Positions 42,772 to 61,800 of a stretch of 64,000 nt of DNA are shown here, one piece after another; the stretch's first letter is position 1, and each line of letters starts with the position of its first letter. Origin of the DNA: Galaxea fascicularis (taxonomy: Eukaryota; Cnidaria; Anthozoa; Scleractinia; Euphylliidae); NCBI GenBank assembly GCA_948470475.1, contig OX419339.1, positions 10,167,363-10,231,362 of the forward strand, written 5' to 3'. The translations under genes were made by a program, and so were the position numbers. Below the pieces are notes generated by a model. That model was not told the DNA's origin. It did no database searches and was given only the letters and a program-made list of their open reading frames with translations.

Positions 42772-43610
42772 TTATTCATTTGCTTTTTTAAAAAGGTGAG
42801 TCTTCAACTTTCTCTTAAAAACGTCAACAGAAGTGGATTCCCTGATATATCTCGGTAAAGCATTCCATAATTTAGGTGCGGCAAACACAAAGGCCCACTC
42901 ACCAAGAGTAGCCTTGGACTTAACATTCGGATAACTAAGTAAGGTACTGTTGCTAGATACAGGCTTAGGAGTAATTAAAAAGCTTAAATACAAAGGTGCG
43001 AAGCCCCTAAAAATCTTAAAAACAATCAACAGACTTTTAAATTCAATTCTAAACTTTACAGGCAGCCAGTGTAAGTCCATTAATAAAGGAGGAATGTGAC
43101 AATATTTACTTTCATTATACATCAATCTAGCACACGTTCCGCACACGTTGTAGCTTGTTGAGTTGATACTCCGGCAGGCATATAAAAGGCTGTTACAGTA
43201 ATCGATTCTACTTGAAATAAAAGCATGAACCAAAGTCTTGGTGTTATCTTTAGATAGATACTTTCTTGTGCGTCTCAAATTATACAAATAATAAAAGGCA
43301 GAGTTACATGTTTGACCATGAGCCCAAGTTCCTCGCAGACAACACAGGAGTGATAGTTGCAGCCCCGACACAAAGGCTATTAATGGATACTTTAGCTAAT
43401 AATTTACTGCGATGTGCCAATGATTATGAATTCAGTTTTATCACGGTTAATTTTCAATTTGTCGTTCAGCATCCAGTTATGGATGTCCTCAATACACCTT
43501 TCAACCCTAGCCAATACTCATCAAAATGAGATTACAAACACAGACTACCTGCATATAGCAAAGCTAATCGAGGCAGGTAATGAAGATGTATCACTTACAT
43601 TAATATAATA
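42772..43610 (-). pseudogene. 5'-truncated CR1/L2-type LINE, RT C-terminus
   Basis: The frame 43371-42772 ends a non-LTR reverse transcriptase: LSKDNTKTLVHAFISSRIDY, HIPPLLMDLHWLPVKFRIEF, FKIFRGFAPLYLSFL, FVFAAPKLWNALPRYIRE, FKRKLKTHLFKKANE, the typical C-terminal thumb/tail of CR1/L2/Jockey-like elements. Upstream, other frames to about 43610 encode IHNWMLNDKLKINRDKTEFI, so one or more frameshifts are present. The catalytic RT core is missing (5' truncation). Just downstream (lower coordinates) is the spacerless palindrome. Confidence 0.85.
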
Positions 43611-43754
43611 GACGAGTCCGGATAATCAATAATTGACTGTATTTTGGGATATTTTCATATAATTATTATTTAACATTATTTTCATAATAATTTATTATTA
43701 CATGACATGAAAATATTCCAAAACACAGTTGATTGTTGATTATCCAGACTTGTC
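43611..43754. repeat. Palindromic MITE-like element
   Basis: GACGAGTCCGGATAATCAAT at the left and its near-inverse ending ATTATCCAGACTTGTC at the right; the inner parts (GATATTTTCAT / ATGAAAATATTCC) also pair. AT-rich centre. Confidence 0.8.
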
Positions 43755-44630
43755 AATTGTTGGGAGCTGATCTGAAAAAGATTCTGGATGATTAAGAATC
43801 TGGATAATAAAAAATATGAATATTAAAGAAGATACACAAAGACAAGAACAACAAAGAGAAGAAAGAAATTACGCAAAGACAAGAAAGATTGAGATTTTTC
43901 TAACACTTAAACGTTGCCTACAAGTAATGGAAAAAAAGGAAACATTAAAAGTCATTAATATTCACTTCAGTCTTTAGGTTATCCAATGTTCAAAAGTAAG
44001 ATAAACTTGTTGAATAGACAGTTTTGGCATGGGTTCTGCAGATCATTTTTGCTACAAATCAAAATTCATGAAAAATGGGGAAGATGATAATTTCACTTAA
44101 TTTTAATTCCATTACTACGTTAAAACTGTTACAATATCTTTTTTTATTCCTTGTAACTGTTTGTAAACTTGGCACATTAGCTGTTTATGCTAGGTGCCTA
44201 ACAAGCTCTAGTTGGATTGGAGTATTGCATGCAGATTGAATCAAGATGATCAGCACAGTCATCTGCACAAACCTGCATATTAGCTCTGGCAATCTTGTTC
44301 TAAATCCCCAGCAAAGTATCAGAATCTGACACCTGTAGTCTTCTTTGCAACTGTCATTTGGGTTTGTCATGCAATGTTCCTTCCCCATGACGAGCCCAAA
44401 TGATGGCTGTGAAGGAGACTAAGCATTCTGGGTCTTAGAGACTAAGCATTCTTGGGTCTAGTGATAGTACTAGTTTAAACAGTTATCAATGGAGAAATGT
44501 CTCTGATTGAGTAAAAAGATTTCTCTTGGGCTAGAGACTTGAGAAAGCTGTGTAATCATCCCAGTTTAAATATTTTCAACTAGTGGCATTTCTCTTGCTT
44601 TTTATCTAGTGCTACCACAATCAGCATAAT
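43755..44630. other. Intergenic, no gene seen
   Basis: 3' flank of the SDR gene. AT-rich sequence without a convincing frame. Confidence 0.45.
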
Positions 44631-45401
44631 CTACCAAGGTCGTGCCCTTCCGCTAAAATCAAAGAATCCACCATTTTTTGAATGATTCATGGAGGCCAGC
44701 ACCGTCATCAGACCTTGAACTGATTGCTCAACGGTTAACGTAGCATTTGAACCACCCATCTCTGTCTTCACCCAACCGGGATGCAAAGCAACTGCCATGA
44801 TTCCATCCTCAACAAGATCAACGCTTAGCGACTTGGTCACCATGTTGAGTGCCGCTTTGCTGGACCTGTAGGGATACATGGTACTCCAAGTGTTGTCGGT
44901 TATAGAAGCGACTCCACTTGAAATGTTTACGATAAGAGGTTTAGTTGATTCTTGGCTGCTCCTTTGAGAAGCTGCACGACGAAGAAGAGGAAGAAAAGCC
45001 TTCGTTATCATCAAGGGAGCAACCACGTTAACGCTGTAGACGTTCATCATGCCTTCGGCTGTGACTTGATCGAGCGTCGATCTGTCCATAACTCCAGCAT
45101 TGTTGATCAGCAGGTCCATTCCCTGGCCTTCAAGCTTCTCCTCCACTTCTGAGACAACTCGACTAACTTTTTCGAGATCATTCATGTCCAGTTCTATCAA
45201 ATGGACGTTAGAGTGAACTGCAGCTAGTTTCTGCAGCTCAGGGGATCTCTCTAACGAACGATATGTGGCAAAAATTTTCTTGGGAGGATCATCAAGACAA
45301 AGAAATTGCTTAATAAATTCTAAACCGATCCCTCGGTTAGCGCCTGTTATGAAAATTGACTTGTAAGGCCAAGACTTTGGTAAACTCGCAGCAGCCGCCA
45401 T
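44631..45401 (-). CDS. Intronless short-chain dehydrogenase, sniffer/C-factor type
   Basis: Single open frame of 256 residues from ATG 45401. NAD(P)-binding loop FITGANRGIGLEFIKQ, LINNAGVMDRS, catalytic Ser in IVNISSGVASITDN, and YPYRSSKAALNMVTKS with the catalytic Tyr and Lys (YxxxK). The product is a classical SDR close in style to C-factor and sniffer-like carbonyl reductases, with LHPGWVKTEMGG after the active site. Substrate unknown; cytosolic, since no signal peptide or anchor is visible. It has no introns, so an old retrocopy is possible, but no poly(A) tail or target duplication was seen. It is head-to-head with PSMB5. Confidence 0.93.
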   Translation of the reverse strand: MAAAASLPKSWPYKSIFITGANRGIGLEFIKQFLCLDDPPKKIFATYRSLERSPELQKLAAVHSNVHLIELDMNDLEKVSRVVSEVEEKLEGQGMDLLINNAGVMDRSTLDQVTAEGMMNVYSVNVVAPLMITKAFLPLLRRAASQRSSQESTKPLIVNISSGVASITDNTWSTMYPYRSSKAALNMVTKSLSVDLVEDGIMAVALHPGWVKTEMGGSNATLTVEQSVQGLMTVLASMNHSKNGGFFDFSGRARPW

Positions 45402-45663
45402 TTTGAGCGAACACTCGAATAAGTGGGGTGGGGTGGTACTGTACTAAAAGAAAGAGAAATAGTTGCATTAGCCAGCAAAATCATTTTAAGATGCATGGAA
45501 AGTGTGAAGTAGATTACTTAATTTCCTCTTATAGAATGAACTCATTCAATTTTTCTTTTTACAAGAAATACTCTTTCCAAATCCTTGATGGCATCGTACC
45601 CTTACCCACCCCTGACGGACTTTGACAAGTTTGCGATGCATACTGGGATCTGGGATTATCAAC
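45402..45663. promoter_or_regulatory. Putative bidirectional promoter, SDR / PSMB5
   Basis: Only 262 bp separate the two divergent start codons, so both transcription starts should lie here. No TATA box is obvious; TACTGGGATCTGGGATTATC lies 13-33 bases before the PSMB5 ATG. Confidence 0.6.
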
Positions 45664-51726
<6,063 letters not shown>

Positions 51727-51780
51727 ATTGGAAAATGTAGAACGCGTCTCTTCTCTGTAGGTTAACTGCTAAACGATCCA

Positions 51781-51786
51781 ATTAAA
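51781..51786 (+). terminator. Possible PSMB5 poly(A) signal ATTAAA
   Basis: ATTAAA 55 bases after the stop codon, the commonest variant of AATAAA. No experimental support. Confidence 0.45.
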
Positions 51787-53435
51787 TTGTTACATTTACG
51801 GTACATGACCCTGATGTGTTTTGTTAGTTTGTGTTTGCCCAAAAAGCAAAAGAGAATGGAGGGAAAAACAGCTTATGCTGTTAGTGCAACTTGTTAGATG
51901 CTCTTCACCAATGAAACTTTCGATGGAGTCCAATTGTGTTTCGCTAAGAATGTGTACTAAAGTGTCACTGCAGACGCGTGAGCAAAAAAGATTAATGCTT
52001 TTACTCTACTTGTTTCCAATGTATCGCAGATAAACGTGTATCTGGCTTGTTCTCAGATTAATCTCGCAATTATTACAGTCGACATTGAGTTGATAAAGTT
52101 CGATACTTCTCGAAATGTGTCCCTTTGCTCGCAAAGCTCATGCGACTTTTTCCGACTAGAGGTGGCTCAAAATGATTTCGTTACATCCAGACACCAATTT
52201 ATTTCATGGATCGATACTACTACACTTTTTCGTTGGTTTCCTTGAAAAACAAATGCCCAATTATTTCTCAACAAGTTGTAATCATTTTTTTGACATTTAA
52301 GATTACTATAGCAATACTACAGCCTCTTGGAACACCCTTAATATTAGCTTTATGTGCTTCAAAAATGAGTTCGGTGACCCCCGCTTTTTATTATTGAATT
52401 GCAATCAACACATCAAGGCTCATCTTTCTGCAGCGTTTAAAAAAAAATCTGTACTGTAGGTTCAGAGCCACCTTAAATTATCGAACAGAATATTTTAAAA
52501 TTTTTAAGTCTCCTTAAAAGGTCAAACTTTATAGTACTTGTCTCGCTGACCATTTAAGAGATGGATATAAATAACGGATGGACTGCTTGTTTCACGAGCT
52601 GCTCATACCGTCAAACTATTTCCACCATCCACCCTTGAGATGCAGACCGTGAGTGGACCAGCATTCTATTTTCCGGGGCGGTCTGTACAAAGGTGCAGCT
52701 TTGCTCATCAAGGGTTTCTTTCTCTGGCGACTGACTCCTCGACATGCTTACTTATGCTTTGTTCGTTTGCACAGGCAGTCCTTATGGGATCAGAAGGTTG
52801 CTTGAGACCGGTCTTGAAAATCTGGAGTTTTAGACAGCTGGGCGAAATTGCAAGAAACGAAAAGCTAACGACTTTGGGATTAACGACCAACGATTTTACC
52901 GCCAAACAAGTTCCCAAAGTAATGCTTATTCTGCGTATTCCAAGGAGACTATTCTGTTCATTCGATCATCAGCAGTAGAATGAATAGAATACCGTTCCGT
53001 CCGTAGCCTGTGTAGTAGGTGTTCGAAGTGGAGAGAGAGATAGAAAGGTGGGGGGGGGGGGGGGGAGATATTCGGGGAATTACCTCTGCGCGCTGTCCCA
53101 GTCCCCCTTGAACTATTCCGTGCAATGCGAAAAGAAATTAAGTCAGACAAAAGAACACGGATAGCGTCAATCACGAGTATTTCTTTTTCTGGGATAGTCC
53201 CCAAATACTACGTCCTAAATATCAACTTGTTACGGATTACGGATAATAGAAACCCATCTACTTAAGAAACGAGTAAGCGAACGGGCGTCAGGTAAGTCCT
53301 GTACTTTACTCGCCAAACCATACGTAGAGTTATTTCTACTTGTTGCTTTACATTCGAAGTTTGTTATCTTCTGCCTGTGTAAGGTCTATGCATATATGTA
53401 TTTAGGTTTTGGGATCACAATTAGTTCCTTTGGAT

Positions 53436-53813
53436 CTAGCCTGAGTATCAGGCCCTACCGGGGAAGCGGGGACGAGGGGAAGGAAGAGAAGGGCCTGACA
53501 CAAAGCCATTGATTCGCTTGTGTCCAACATCCAGATTCTGGATGTTACGCTAATTGGTCAAAAGACAATAAGAAACGTCACGTGAGTCAACCGGAAGTCA
53601 AGGCGAAGTGCCAGCGCAGGGGTTACAGACGCCATATTGAAGTTTACTCTCATGACACATGATAGTTACCGGAAGTGAAATTGATTGGCTAATTATAACA
53701 CGCGCTGTCCGGGGGTGGAAGGCTTCTGAGAAGCTGTTTGTGTCAGGCGTGTTTCTTCCTTTCTCGCTCTTTTTGCCTTCCCCACCCTAGAAACGCCTGA
53801 TACTCAGGCTAGG
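53436..53813. repeat. MITE-like element with TTGGAT flanks
   Basis: Begins CTAGCCTGAGTATCAGGC and ends GCCTGATACTCAGGCTAG (18-bp perfect inverted repeat). TTGGAT is present on both sides (53430-53435 and 53814-53819). Confidence 0.82.
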
Positions 53814-55328
53814 TTGGATCAAAACTAAGAACATTTTTTGATCATCACGTCTTGGAAAGTGGTGACTAAATCACAATCGGTTCATTACGGTGTCCACTTG
53901 ACACACGCATTCTATCCAGAAGTGAACCTTAAATCTGAATTTGGGTATGGTACTTCATGTTCCACCAAGTTTTTTGTTGTTGTTGTTTTTACAATTTCCA
54001 TACTACTGAAATTGCTTGTGTTAGGATGACTTGAATGAAAAACAGAATTAAACGTTTCCATCCTGATCACCAGTTGAGTGATTAATACAAAACGGGACGG
54101 TATTGTGGGTTTATCGAACCGAAACATTTATTGCGGTTTGTGTTATTAATGCTAAAAGCTGGCGATACCGCTCCTCTCAATTCGGGTGATTTGTTTTACA
54201 AAGAGATAAAGTGATTTTCTGTGATACATCATATATTTTCTTTATTAAAAACTCGATCGTGTATAAATTTGTTATTAAAAAAACTAGAAAAATAATGTCT
54301 ATTTTCACAGGAATTAACATCTACATCTATCGAGTTACACAAAACTACATATAATATCACTTGTTTCTTTTATCCCCCATCAACTATTTTCTCTGCATGC
54401 GAGTGGTCAAAACGGGTCACGTGGTACAATGTAACTTAGCTAAAACTGGGAACTATCTGATGCCATTCCTACGGTGATAACCCCTAGTTTTAAACTTTAA
54501 AGTGTCAATACCATTATAAGCATAACCCGGGAGTTTGCTGTTGGAACAAACGTTTTGAAACTGATGTTTGTCCAGAGACAAATATCGAAATTCACAGTTT
54601 TCCTCAAACTTCGCCCTTGGAAAGCTGTTTCCATTTCCTTCAGATGTTAAGGTTTACTAATCTACAAATACAGCCATTTTCCATTTTACAGCACCAGCAT
54701 CAACTTTTGAATTCTCATCAAATCTCACTACTAGCTATAAAAAGCATCATGACAATAATCTGAATAACCCAAAAATCAGATTGCCTTTCAGCGGAAAAGG
54801 TGACTGAATGTAAATGATTTGAGTATGAACGTTATACTATTTACAATCAGTACGCGTATAATAATTTAGTTTAGTTGCCTAAATATGATACACAACCTTA
54901 TTCGTAGCCGTATGGTACCGATCATGACAGCTAGCTACCCCTGCACACGACAAACTACACATTATGTTTCTCGAAGTGTGTACTTTATCCAACATCAAAA
55001 CGTTAATGCTTCATCGTCCTGTTCTTTGGCAAAAGTAGCCTGGTTCCTCAGCTGTCAAAGGTCAGAGGTCTGATGCGAGAAAAGTTGCGAGTCTGGAATA
55101 AAACGAGTATGGAAACTTGTCACGACAAGGCAGCCTGAAGACTTTTATATAAAAGCGGTTGCTCTTATTTTGTAAATCGCACGTGTGAACTTGACGAGGA
55201 CACGACACTTGGGAGAGGGGGGAGTCCTCAGGCTCGCCGGACTAGATGGACCATCATCGTCGTCATCGTCACCATTATTATTATTATAAAGCCGCGACCA
55301 CACGAAAACCGAGGCTTGTTGACATTAG

Positions 55329-55731
55329 AAATAAAACACAAACAGCCGAGATAAACATGGCAAACCAACGTACTTTATATAGACTTGACGTTTCGTATGC
55401 TAGGCAACATACATTTTGAAAGTGATCGTTACAATTTTTGAAAACTATTTATATACTTTGAATCTAGGGGTCTGGAAACGAGATTAAGAAAAACTATCTT
55501 AACAGTAAATATATGTAGAAGGATACAACTTATTAATAAAACAACGTCTCACTACTGATGTATATATAAAGTATATAAATAGTTTTAAAAAATGTAACGA
55601 TTACTTTTGAAAATTTATGTTGCCTAGCATACGAAACGTCAAGTCTATATAAAATGCGTTGTTCTACTATGTTTATCTCCGCTGTTTGTGTTTAATTTCT
55701 AATCAAGCTACGATGGTCTAACAACAAGAGT
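55329..55731. repeat. Large foldback element with 13-bp flanking repeat
   Basis: About 130-bp arms: AAATAAAACACAAACAGCCG... and TTGACGTTTCGTATGCTAGG on the left match inverse copies on the right (...CCTAGCATACGAAACGTCAA, GCTGTTTGTGTTTAATTTCT). TTGTTGACATTAG flanks the unit at 55316-55328 and 55732-55744. Confidence 0.82.
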
Positions 55732-55939
55732 TTGTTGACATTAGTTATTTGTACTTCGCACCCCTTGGGTGAGAAAAAAGGCTATTGTTCATGTCTTTAC
55801 CTCATTTTGGATGGACATTATGTTTCACTCTGCAGGTCCCCCCCCTCCCCTCCCCTCCCCTCAACATCCCCCGAAATGACACTGAGGATGGGAGATTCCA
55901 ATCATCAGAGCTAGCGATTCCAGTCAGAACTATACCTAC

Positions 55940-57963
55940 CCTAGGATTCATAACAGCATGTATGTCAGACATCCTCAGTATCCTTCCATGCTTCGGAGGG
56001 CACTGAAAATACTGTTTGCCACCAACACGCCCATCGGTGTTTCCCACTAAACGAAAAATCACAATTCAGTCTCCATGAAACATCGAAACAAAAGCAATGC
56101 ATCAGGCAGATGATCGGTCCAGCTAGGAGTACACGAGTAGAGATAACTTTACGAATAAGCTGCACAATTAGAGAAACTTTCGACTGATTATTCCCGAACC
56201 CAAACCAGTAGTAAATCTGGCTGAACACAACGAAACTGACCAGCGTTATTTCCTTTAATTTAGACCTACTCGCCACTGTTACCACTTTCCTTTCTTCCTC
56301 TTTTTTTCTTGTCCCTTTTATTCGTTGTTATTATGATTTTAATTTTTTTTTTTTTGCTTTCATCTGTAATTGTAGTTATTGTAGATCTCATTGAGTTTAC
56401 ATTGTTCCTCTAGCTTTCCCACTCGAATTCCCAGCCCCCCGCCCTCACCTCAGGGGATATTCTCTACAGTGGGCTTTTCCGCTGATGCTTCGTCCGAAAG
56501 GGCTATTTTTTGAGGCTCCAGGTATATCAAAGGGTTGGGATTTCACGAGTTGAAGTATACGAAAGGGTAGGGAAATCAGTCATTTATAAGTAATTTTTTT
56601 CCGTTTACAACTCCTCTGGTAAGGCTTGATGTTCTCCCGTAACATCGTTCATAAATTCACAAGGATGGAAAGGAAGAAGGGGATGGAGTGTTCTTGAGTA
56701 GGGGCAACATTTTTCAATGGAACGTATACGGGGTACCTTTCTGTTAAAAATGGTATGTGAAAGGGTAGGGGGTTGGATCACGGGGTGGAGCCTCCCAGTA
56801 TAAACTTTTGTTGAGTACCCCTCCCCCCGCCCTCACCCGGGGCTGCTCGCAAAGGGACAACTTACGTTCACTTCCTCAATGGTTTACCTCAACTGAGAAA
56901 CAGCAATGTTTATTCCGTCATGAATGGAAACTATCTTCCAGTCATTTTGTATCGATTTCAATATTGTAGCGACAATGGTTCCTACCTGGCTGATCGAGTT
57001 TTAAACCGACAAACACGCTTGAACCATTAGCACCCGTGCCAAGTTTACCAACGTACTTCACAAGTCCTGTAACATTCATCTTTTCTTCCCCTGTACAAAA
57101 ATAGCGACACAAGGGTAACTTGTGACGAATAACTCACAGAAAGAAATGTCGTTAAGTTTCCATTTTCACCAAAAGCTGAACAAAGGGGTGGCGAAAGTAC
57201 AAGTCATCAGTTTTGCTTTGTCAAAAAGCTGAATTGGTTTGGACGCCAAAACAACACTTACTTACTAAGTGCCTGACCAACCGACCAGCAAAACTTTATC
57301 AACGTGTCCATCTTTGCTATTGCTTAGTCAAGCTCATCACATGGCAGATTAAACATGAGCAATGCCGTTTGATAACGACCCCACCCAGCTTAATACTTTT
57401 ACATATTCCTCCTTCTCAGCTTGTAAGCAAGACCAAGAAATTCACGTTGTAATGAATCAAGAATTGATTACAATCATTCGTTAGAATGGTCCTAACCCTA
57501 ACGCTAGAATAAACTCAGTTTTCAGCGATGTACTTAAAACCTATTTCTCAAAATACTTAAAGTGGTTGTGATCCAGTTTAAACGTACCCGTCACTTTGCT
57601 CTGAATCATAACCTTATCGCCTTTATGAACAGCGCACGACCCAAGGACTTCATCGTCAGCGTCATAGCCATTAACACCAGCCTCCTCTGTCAGAGGGCCG
57701 ATATCACTGCAATATCCGGGCATCCCTGGCACAATCTCGTCATCATAACCAGACCATACTGGTGGAGAGGGCGATCTGATGCCATATGAGGAAGCCGGGC
57801 GCTTAGGGCGAGGCTTGTCAGGTGGAGGGGTACTTGGAGGCCTTGGCGACGTCTCAGGAACTGAGGAATGTCCCGGGCTGCCGTCTTTGTCATCAACATT
57901 TTCTTTTGTTGATTCCCTGGGTGCTTGTTCTTCACCGGCAGGAGCTGGTCTTGTTCGTGCAAT
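55940..57963 (-). CDS. CAP-Gly domain exons (C-terminal part of a minus-strand gene)
   Basis: Three phased exons: 57963-57588, 57066-56986, 56046-55940. The first gives a Pro-rich, low-complexity linker (SPRPPSTPPDKPRPKRPASS) and then HKGDKVMIQSKVTG. Exons 2-3 complete a CAP-Gly fold: LVKYVGKLGTGANGSSVFVG, LKLDQPVGNTDGRVGGKQYF, CPPKHGRILRMSD. The signature GKNDG is GNTDG here, a tolerable variant, while the CPPKHG loop is typical. CAP-Gly domains bind the EEY/F ends of tubulin, EB and CLIP proteins, so a microtubule or plus-end adaptor is likely. The exon starts in phase 0, matching the donor at 58029 (DIK|gtgatt). The final coding exon after NPR|gtaggt (55940) was not found. Confidence 0.82.
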
Positions 57964-58028
57964 CTAGCATTCAGAATTAAGAGTAAATATAACAATAACA
58001 ATTAGTAATAAGTATATATATTAATCAC

Positions 58029-58119
58029 TTTAATATCAGCTTTTGCTTTAGGTTTGTGGTAATCGGAAACTGTTTGTGAACATGATGTATCAGTTGTGTT
58101 TTCAGGTGAGTGCGGACTT
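58029..58119 (-). CDS. Probable linker exon of the CAP-Gly gene
   Basis: 91 nt between CTGCAAG|A and AAA|gtgatt. Reads SPHSPENTTDTSCSQTVSDY and ends in phase 0, so it joins the CAP-Gly exon at 57963 in frame. The upstream partner needs phase 2; the 59829 donor would fit if the exon at 59032 is skipped. Confidence 0.5.
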
Positions 58120-58878
58120 CTTGCAGTTGATTGTTTCTTGTTTATTTGATTTATACTGTGTATATTGACGCAAAGTTTACATTCAAAAGCGCCACACAGT
58201 TTGAATACTAAATTTGAATGATTTAATAATAAAACGGTTTTAAAGGTCTGAAACGCGAGAAAATTTTCATTAAACAGCTGGGTTATCGAATATCTAGAGT
58301 ATGGGGAATTTGATGATCTGTGAAGCCCCAAACCGGTGGGGCATTTGACCGTAAAACTGCATGGCAACATAGTGCAGAATTTGACCAAAATTTTTCTAAA
58401 AAATCAAATGCCCCGGGGTTCGTCCGGGACTGAGGGTATGGGCGTTCTTGGATTTGACTGATACATAGGTTAACCACAACTAACGTGAAACATTTGGTCA
58501 ATTAGTCATCGTGGTAGGTACAACAATAAAATGTTGTACGTGTGGTTTGTATCACGTTGCAGTCATTCGAAAACGTATATCTGAAGTGACTGCATCTCGA
58601 GAGAAACGATCATAGTACATTTCATTGTCATTATTACCATCATCAGGGTTGAAAACTAAATTTCGGGAGCATTCGCCGTCTGAGCGAGTGAAAACCTTTT
58701 TACTCGCCAAATACTCATCAATCAGTGAAATTAACACATCAAGACAATATCAAAGCATTTTACACGGTAAAATGTCCCAACGAAAACGAAAATATCCCAA
58801 GGCACTAGACAACCCAATACGCTTCTCAAGACTTTAGATTTTTCTCATTAATATAAACACAGCATGGAGTATTCAATC

Positions 58879-61800
58879 TCAATTGCTTGCCTTATGGTTA
58901 CTGTTAATGTAACTTTGGTTTAAACGTGGTGTTCCAATCCTGTTCATCAGACGTCTGGATGATAAGCTCATTCCACCACTTTGATATCCACTGTTTGGTC
59001 TTCTCCTGGCTGGTGCACTCTTAGGCCTTCTTCTGCAATCACCCAACAAAAATACTTATTGTACCATACCAAGGGAACGAATGGTGCTCTGGCATAATAA
59101 TTATGCTTTGCCTCGAAACATCAGGCATGCAGAGACGCTCAGCCAATTTAAGATTAGCTCAAACGCCATCTCAAGCAATAATACCTGCTGCCATCAATAA
59201 TTTAAGTACAATTTTATGTCTAGTTCACTACGTTTTTTGTATTTTTTTTTTAAGTTTTGTGTTGTATAAGGGCTCCATTTAGATTGGATGCTGCAGTTAA
59301 TTAATATTTATTCAAATATTTATACAGGAAAATGGCCATCTCGTTATGTTCCTGGTCCAGTCATAGTTATTTGTGGCACATTCCCACAGAACAGCAGCAT
59401 ACAGCTAATACGAAGAGGAAGCACCACTGCACGACAAATTAAACCCAGAGCGGAACACACGTGTACATGTAATAATACTGGCTCAAGAAAGATCTTGCAT
59501 AGATTTTCAGTTATCATGCAATTTTAGAAAGAAGAAGAAAGACTGGTTTATTATTAAATCACATCGCAGTAACCTAAACCTAATTACATCAGTAACCTTA
59601 ACCTAATTACCAATTCTCAAATCTTTACCAAATCACATCTCCTGCACATTTCATTAGCTGCTCTCTCCTAATATTCATAAGCAACTTGTGTCACAAGAAT
59701 AAAGGACTTTATAGTCCAGAAAACACTGATTAACGGTTTTCCGAGAATTGGGCAAAGGAGAATGATTCAAGAACAGTGTAACAAGTAGTCTACTGTCACA
59801 AGTGTAAATCTACGTTCGTAAAACTTACCCCAACACTTTTTCAGCCCTTTGCTTCCACCACTCGCGGTCATTTTGATAAGAGTTCCACAAATCCCAATAC
59901 TGTTTCCTTAACTCGTCTGACTGACACTCCAGCTGCACGATTTCTTTGAGTTTCTCCCCAATTTCTTGGTCCATTTCCGTTATATGACTTTTTAGACTGA
60001 CTGCTTCAAGTTGTTTTTCGTCGAGTTGATCATTCACCTGTTTCTTTTCTTGTTCTAGACTATCTATTTTCTGATCTAATTCCTGAAAAAGTAAGTGGTG
60101 ATTCAGTCTGAGTTCTTGTTTAAGCTGGGTTTAAAAGATTAAAATGACAACTGACTAAAAAAAACGAACAAAATCTTAAGGGTGACACTGGATTGTCAAA
60201 GACGAGACGAGAAGAAAAAGAAACGACCAACTTTGGAAACGGATAAAATGCGAGTATACAAGGAAATAGACTTCAGAGTCGGAACACTTTCTCGTTACTT
60301 TCATCAAATCGAAACACATCACTCACTGACTCAAGCTTTACTATTCCCAGAGAGGAACACGTCTTACACGAATCCCATCTGCGAAACTTCGAAAGACTGT
60401 CACTTCATCTTGGTCATCTGAAATCTCCAAGTGCTGGCTTTCATGTTTGTACAATGTAAGTATCCCGCATTTGTGTTTGTGTCGACAACACAGTATCTGG
60501 CACATCTACAATATACTAGTACAAGTAAGTACAACCAGTTTTCCACGGATCGGAGAAAACATCTGCAACTTACTTTCCGTTTACTCTTTGATTGCTCTAG
60601 ACTTGCTTCGGTTTCCTTGAGTTCAAGTTCCGTGTTTTTCAGGCGGCATTCCAACCTGTGCTTTTCGTCTTCTACATATTCCAGCTTCTTTTCAATATGT
60701 GACATGATTTCTAATTTCTATCAAGAAAAAGATCACTGACAGTAAATTTCCATTCAAAAGGGAAACTGTCAAATCAAATCGTCGAGCAAATGCGTTCATG
60801 AAAAAATATTTTTTGTTATGTTTACCTTTTCTAACTTTACTTTCTGTTCTGTCTCAGCCTCCAAACTTTCTTTGATACTTTTCATATTATTTTCCTTTTC
60901 ATTGATGACATTCCTGGCAATCTATATAACAGTAAGATAATACCCAGATTTCAAAACAATACACATGGAGTAGGCGAAGGTAAGAGGTACAAAAGGCAAG
61001 GAGACAAAATGCGAACAGCACTTTTGAACCGAAAAACCTGGCAACGTAAGAAATCTATAAATGGCACTGTCTTTCAGGGTTCTCAGTAACGTTGAGCCCG
61101 TAACCGGTAACACGTGTCACGGGTATTACCAGTAAGTGTAATGGCTGTAGAAGCGCCAGCGACCAGTTGATACCTGCGGCCATGCACTTCAATGTTACGG
61201 CTGAAAATAGCACAGCAACGGCTGTTTAACATTCTATATTGAGAACCCTGTCTTTACAACAAAGTCATCACAACGATGAACCGTATTTCATACTCCCAAA
61301 AGGACTACTCTGTATGTAATTAGAACCTAAAATGTGCACAAAAAAAGATGAAATTCGTGACACAAACAAAAGACTACATGTATGTTTAATGCAGAATATC
61401 AACAGTATGTCATCATTCAAAATTCTCTTTACCCTCTCTTTCAAATAATTAGAAACACCTCTCTTTATTTTACCTCTGTGTATTGATATAATATTTGTCA
61501 ATGTTAATGTAATTTTGTTAAAAATAAATAAAAACAAATTAAAAAAACGCTTTTATGTTATGTTTCAGTATGGACTCTATTGAACTTTGTACATATGACA
61601 TCCTAATTGTCATGCAGCATACAGTCGTTATTCTAACAGGCTCACCTGTAAGGTGTCTTTCACTTCACTTAGCTCAAGATTTAACATCTGAATTTTGCGC
61701 CCTCTCTCTTGAGCCCTTGCTCTAAAAAACCAAAAACAGAAACGTGTACACTACCAAATACCACCACGTTACTTACATTATCAAGTTCCTTGTTTTCCAG

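Larger units (their letters stand above)
51727..55939. other. Intergenic with foldback repeats
   Basis: No exon I can support. Holds a poly(G) tract at about 53050-53066, two inverted-repeat elements (53436-53813, 55329-55731), and possibly the missing 3' exon(s) of the CAP-Gly gene, which I could not recognise. Confidence 0.45.

Noticed and set aside
52640..53204. ORFs around the poly(G) tract
   Set aside because: Opposite-strand chance frames with no recognisable domain or splice structure.
55180..55262. Possible last exon of the CAP-Gly gene (acidic DDDDDD run on the minus strand)
   Set aside because: A frame exists but no acceptor AG could be found upstream of it.
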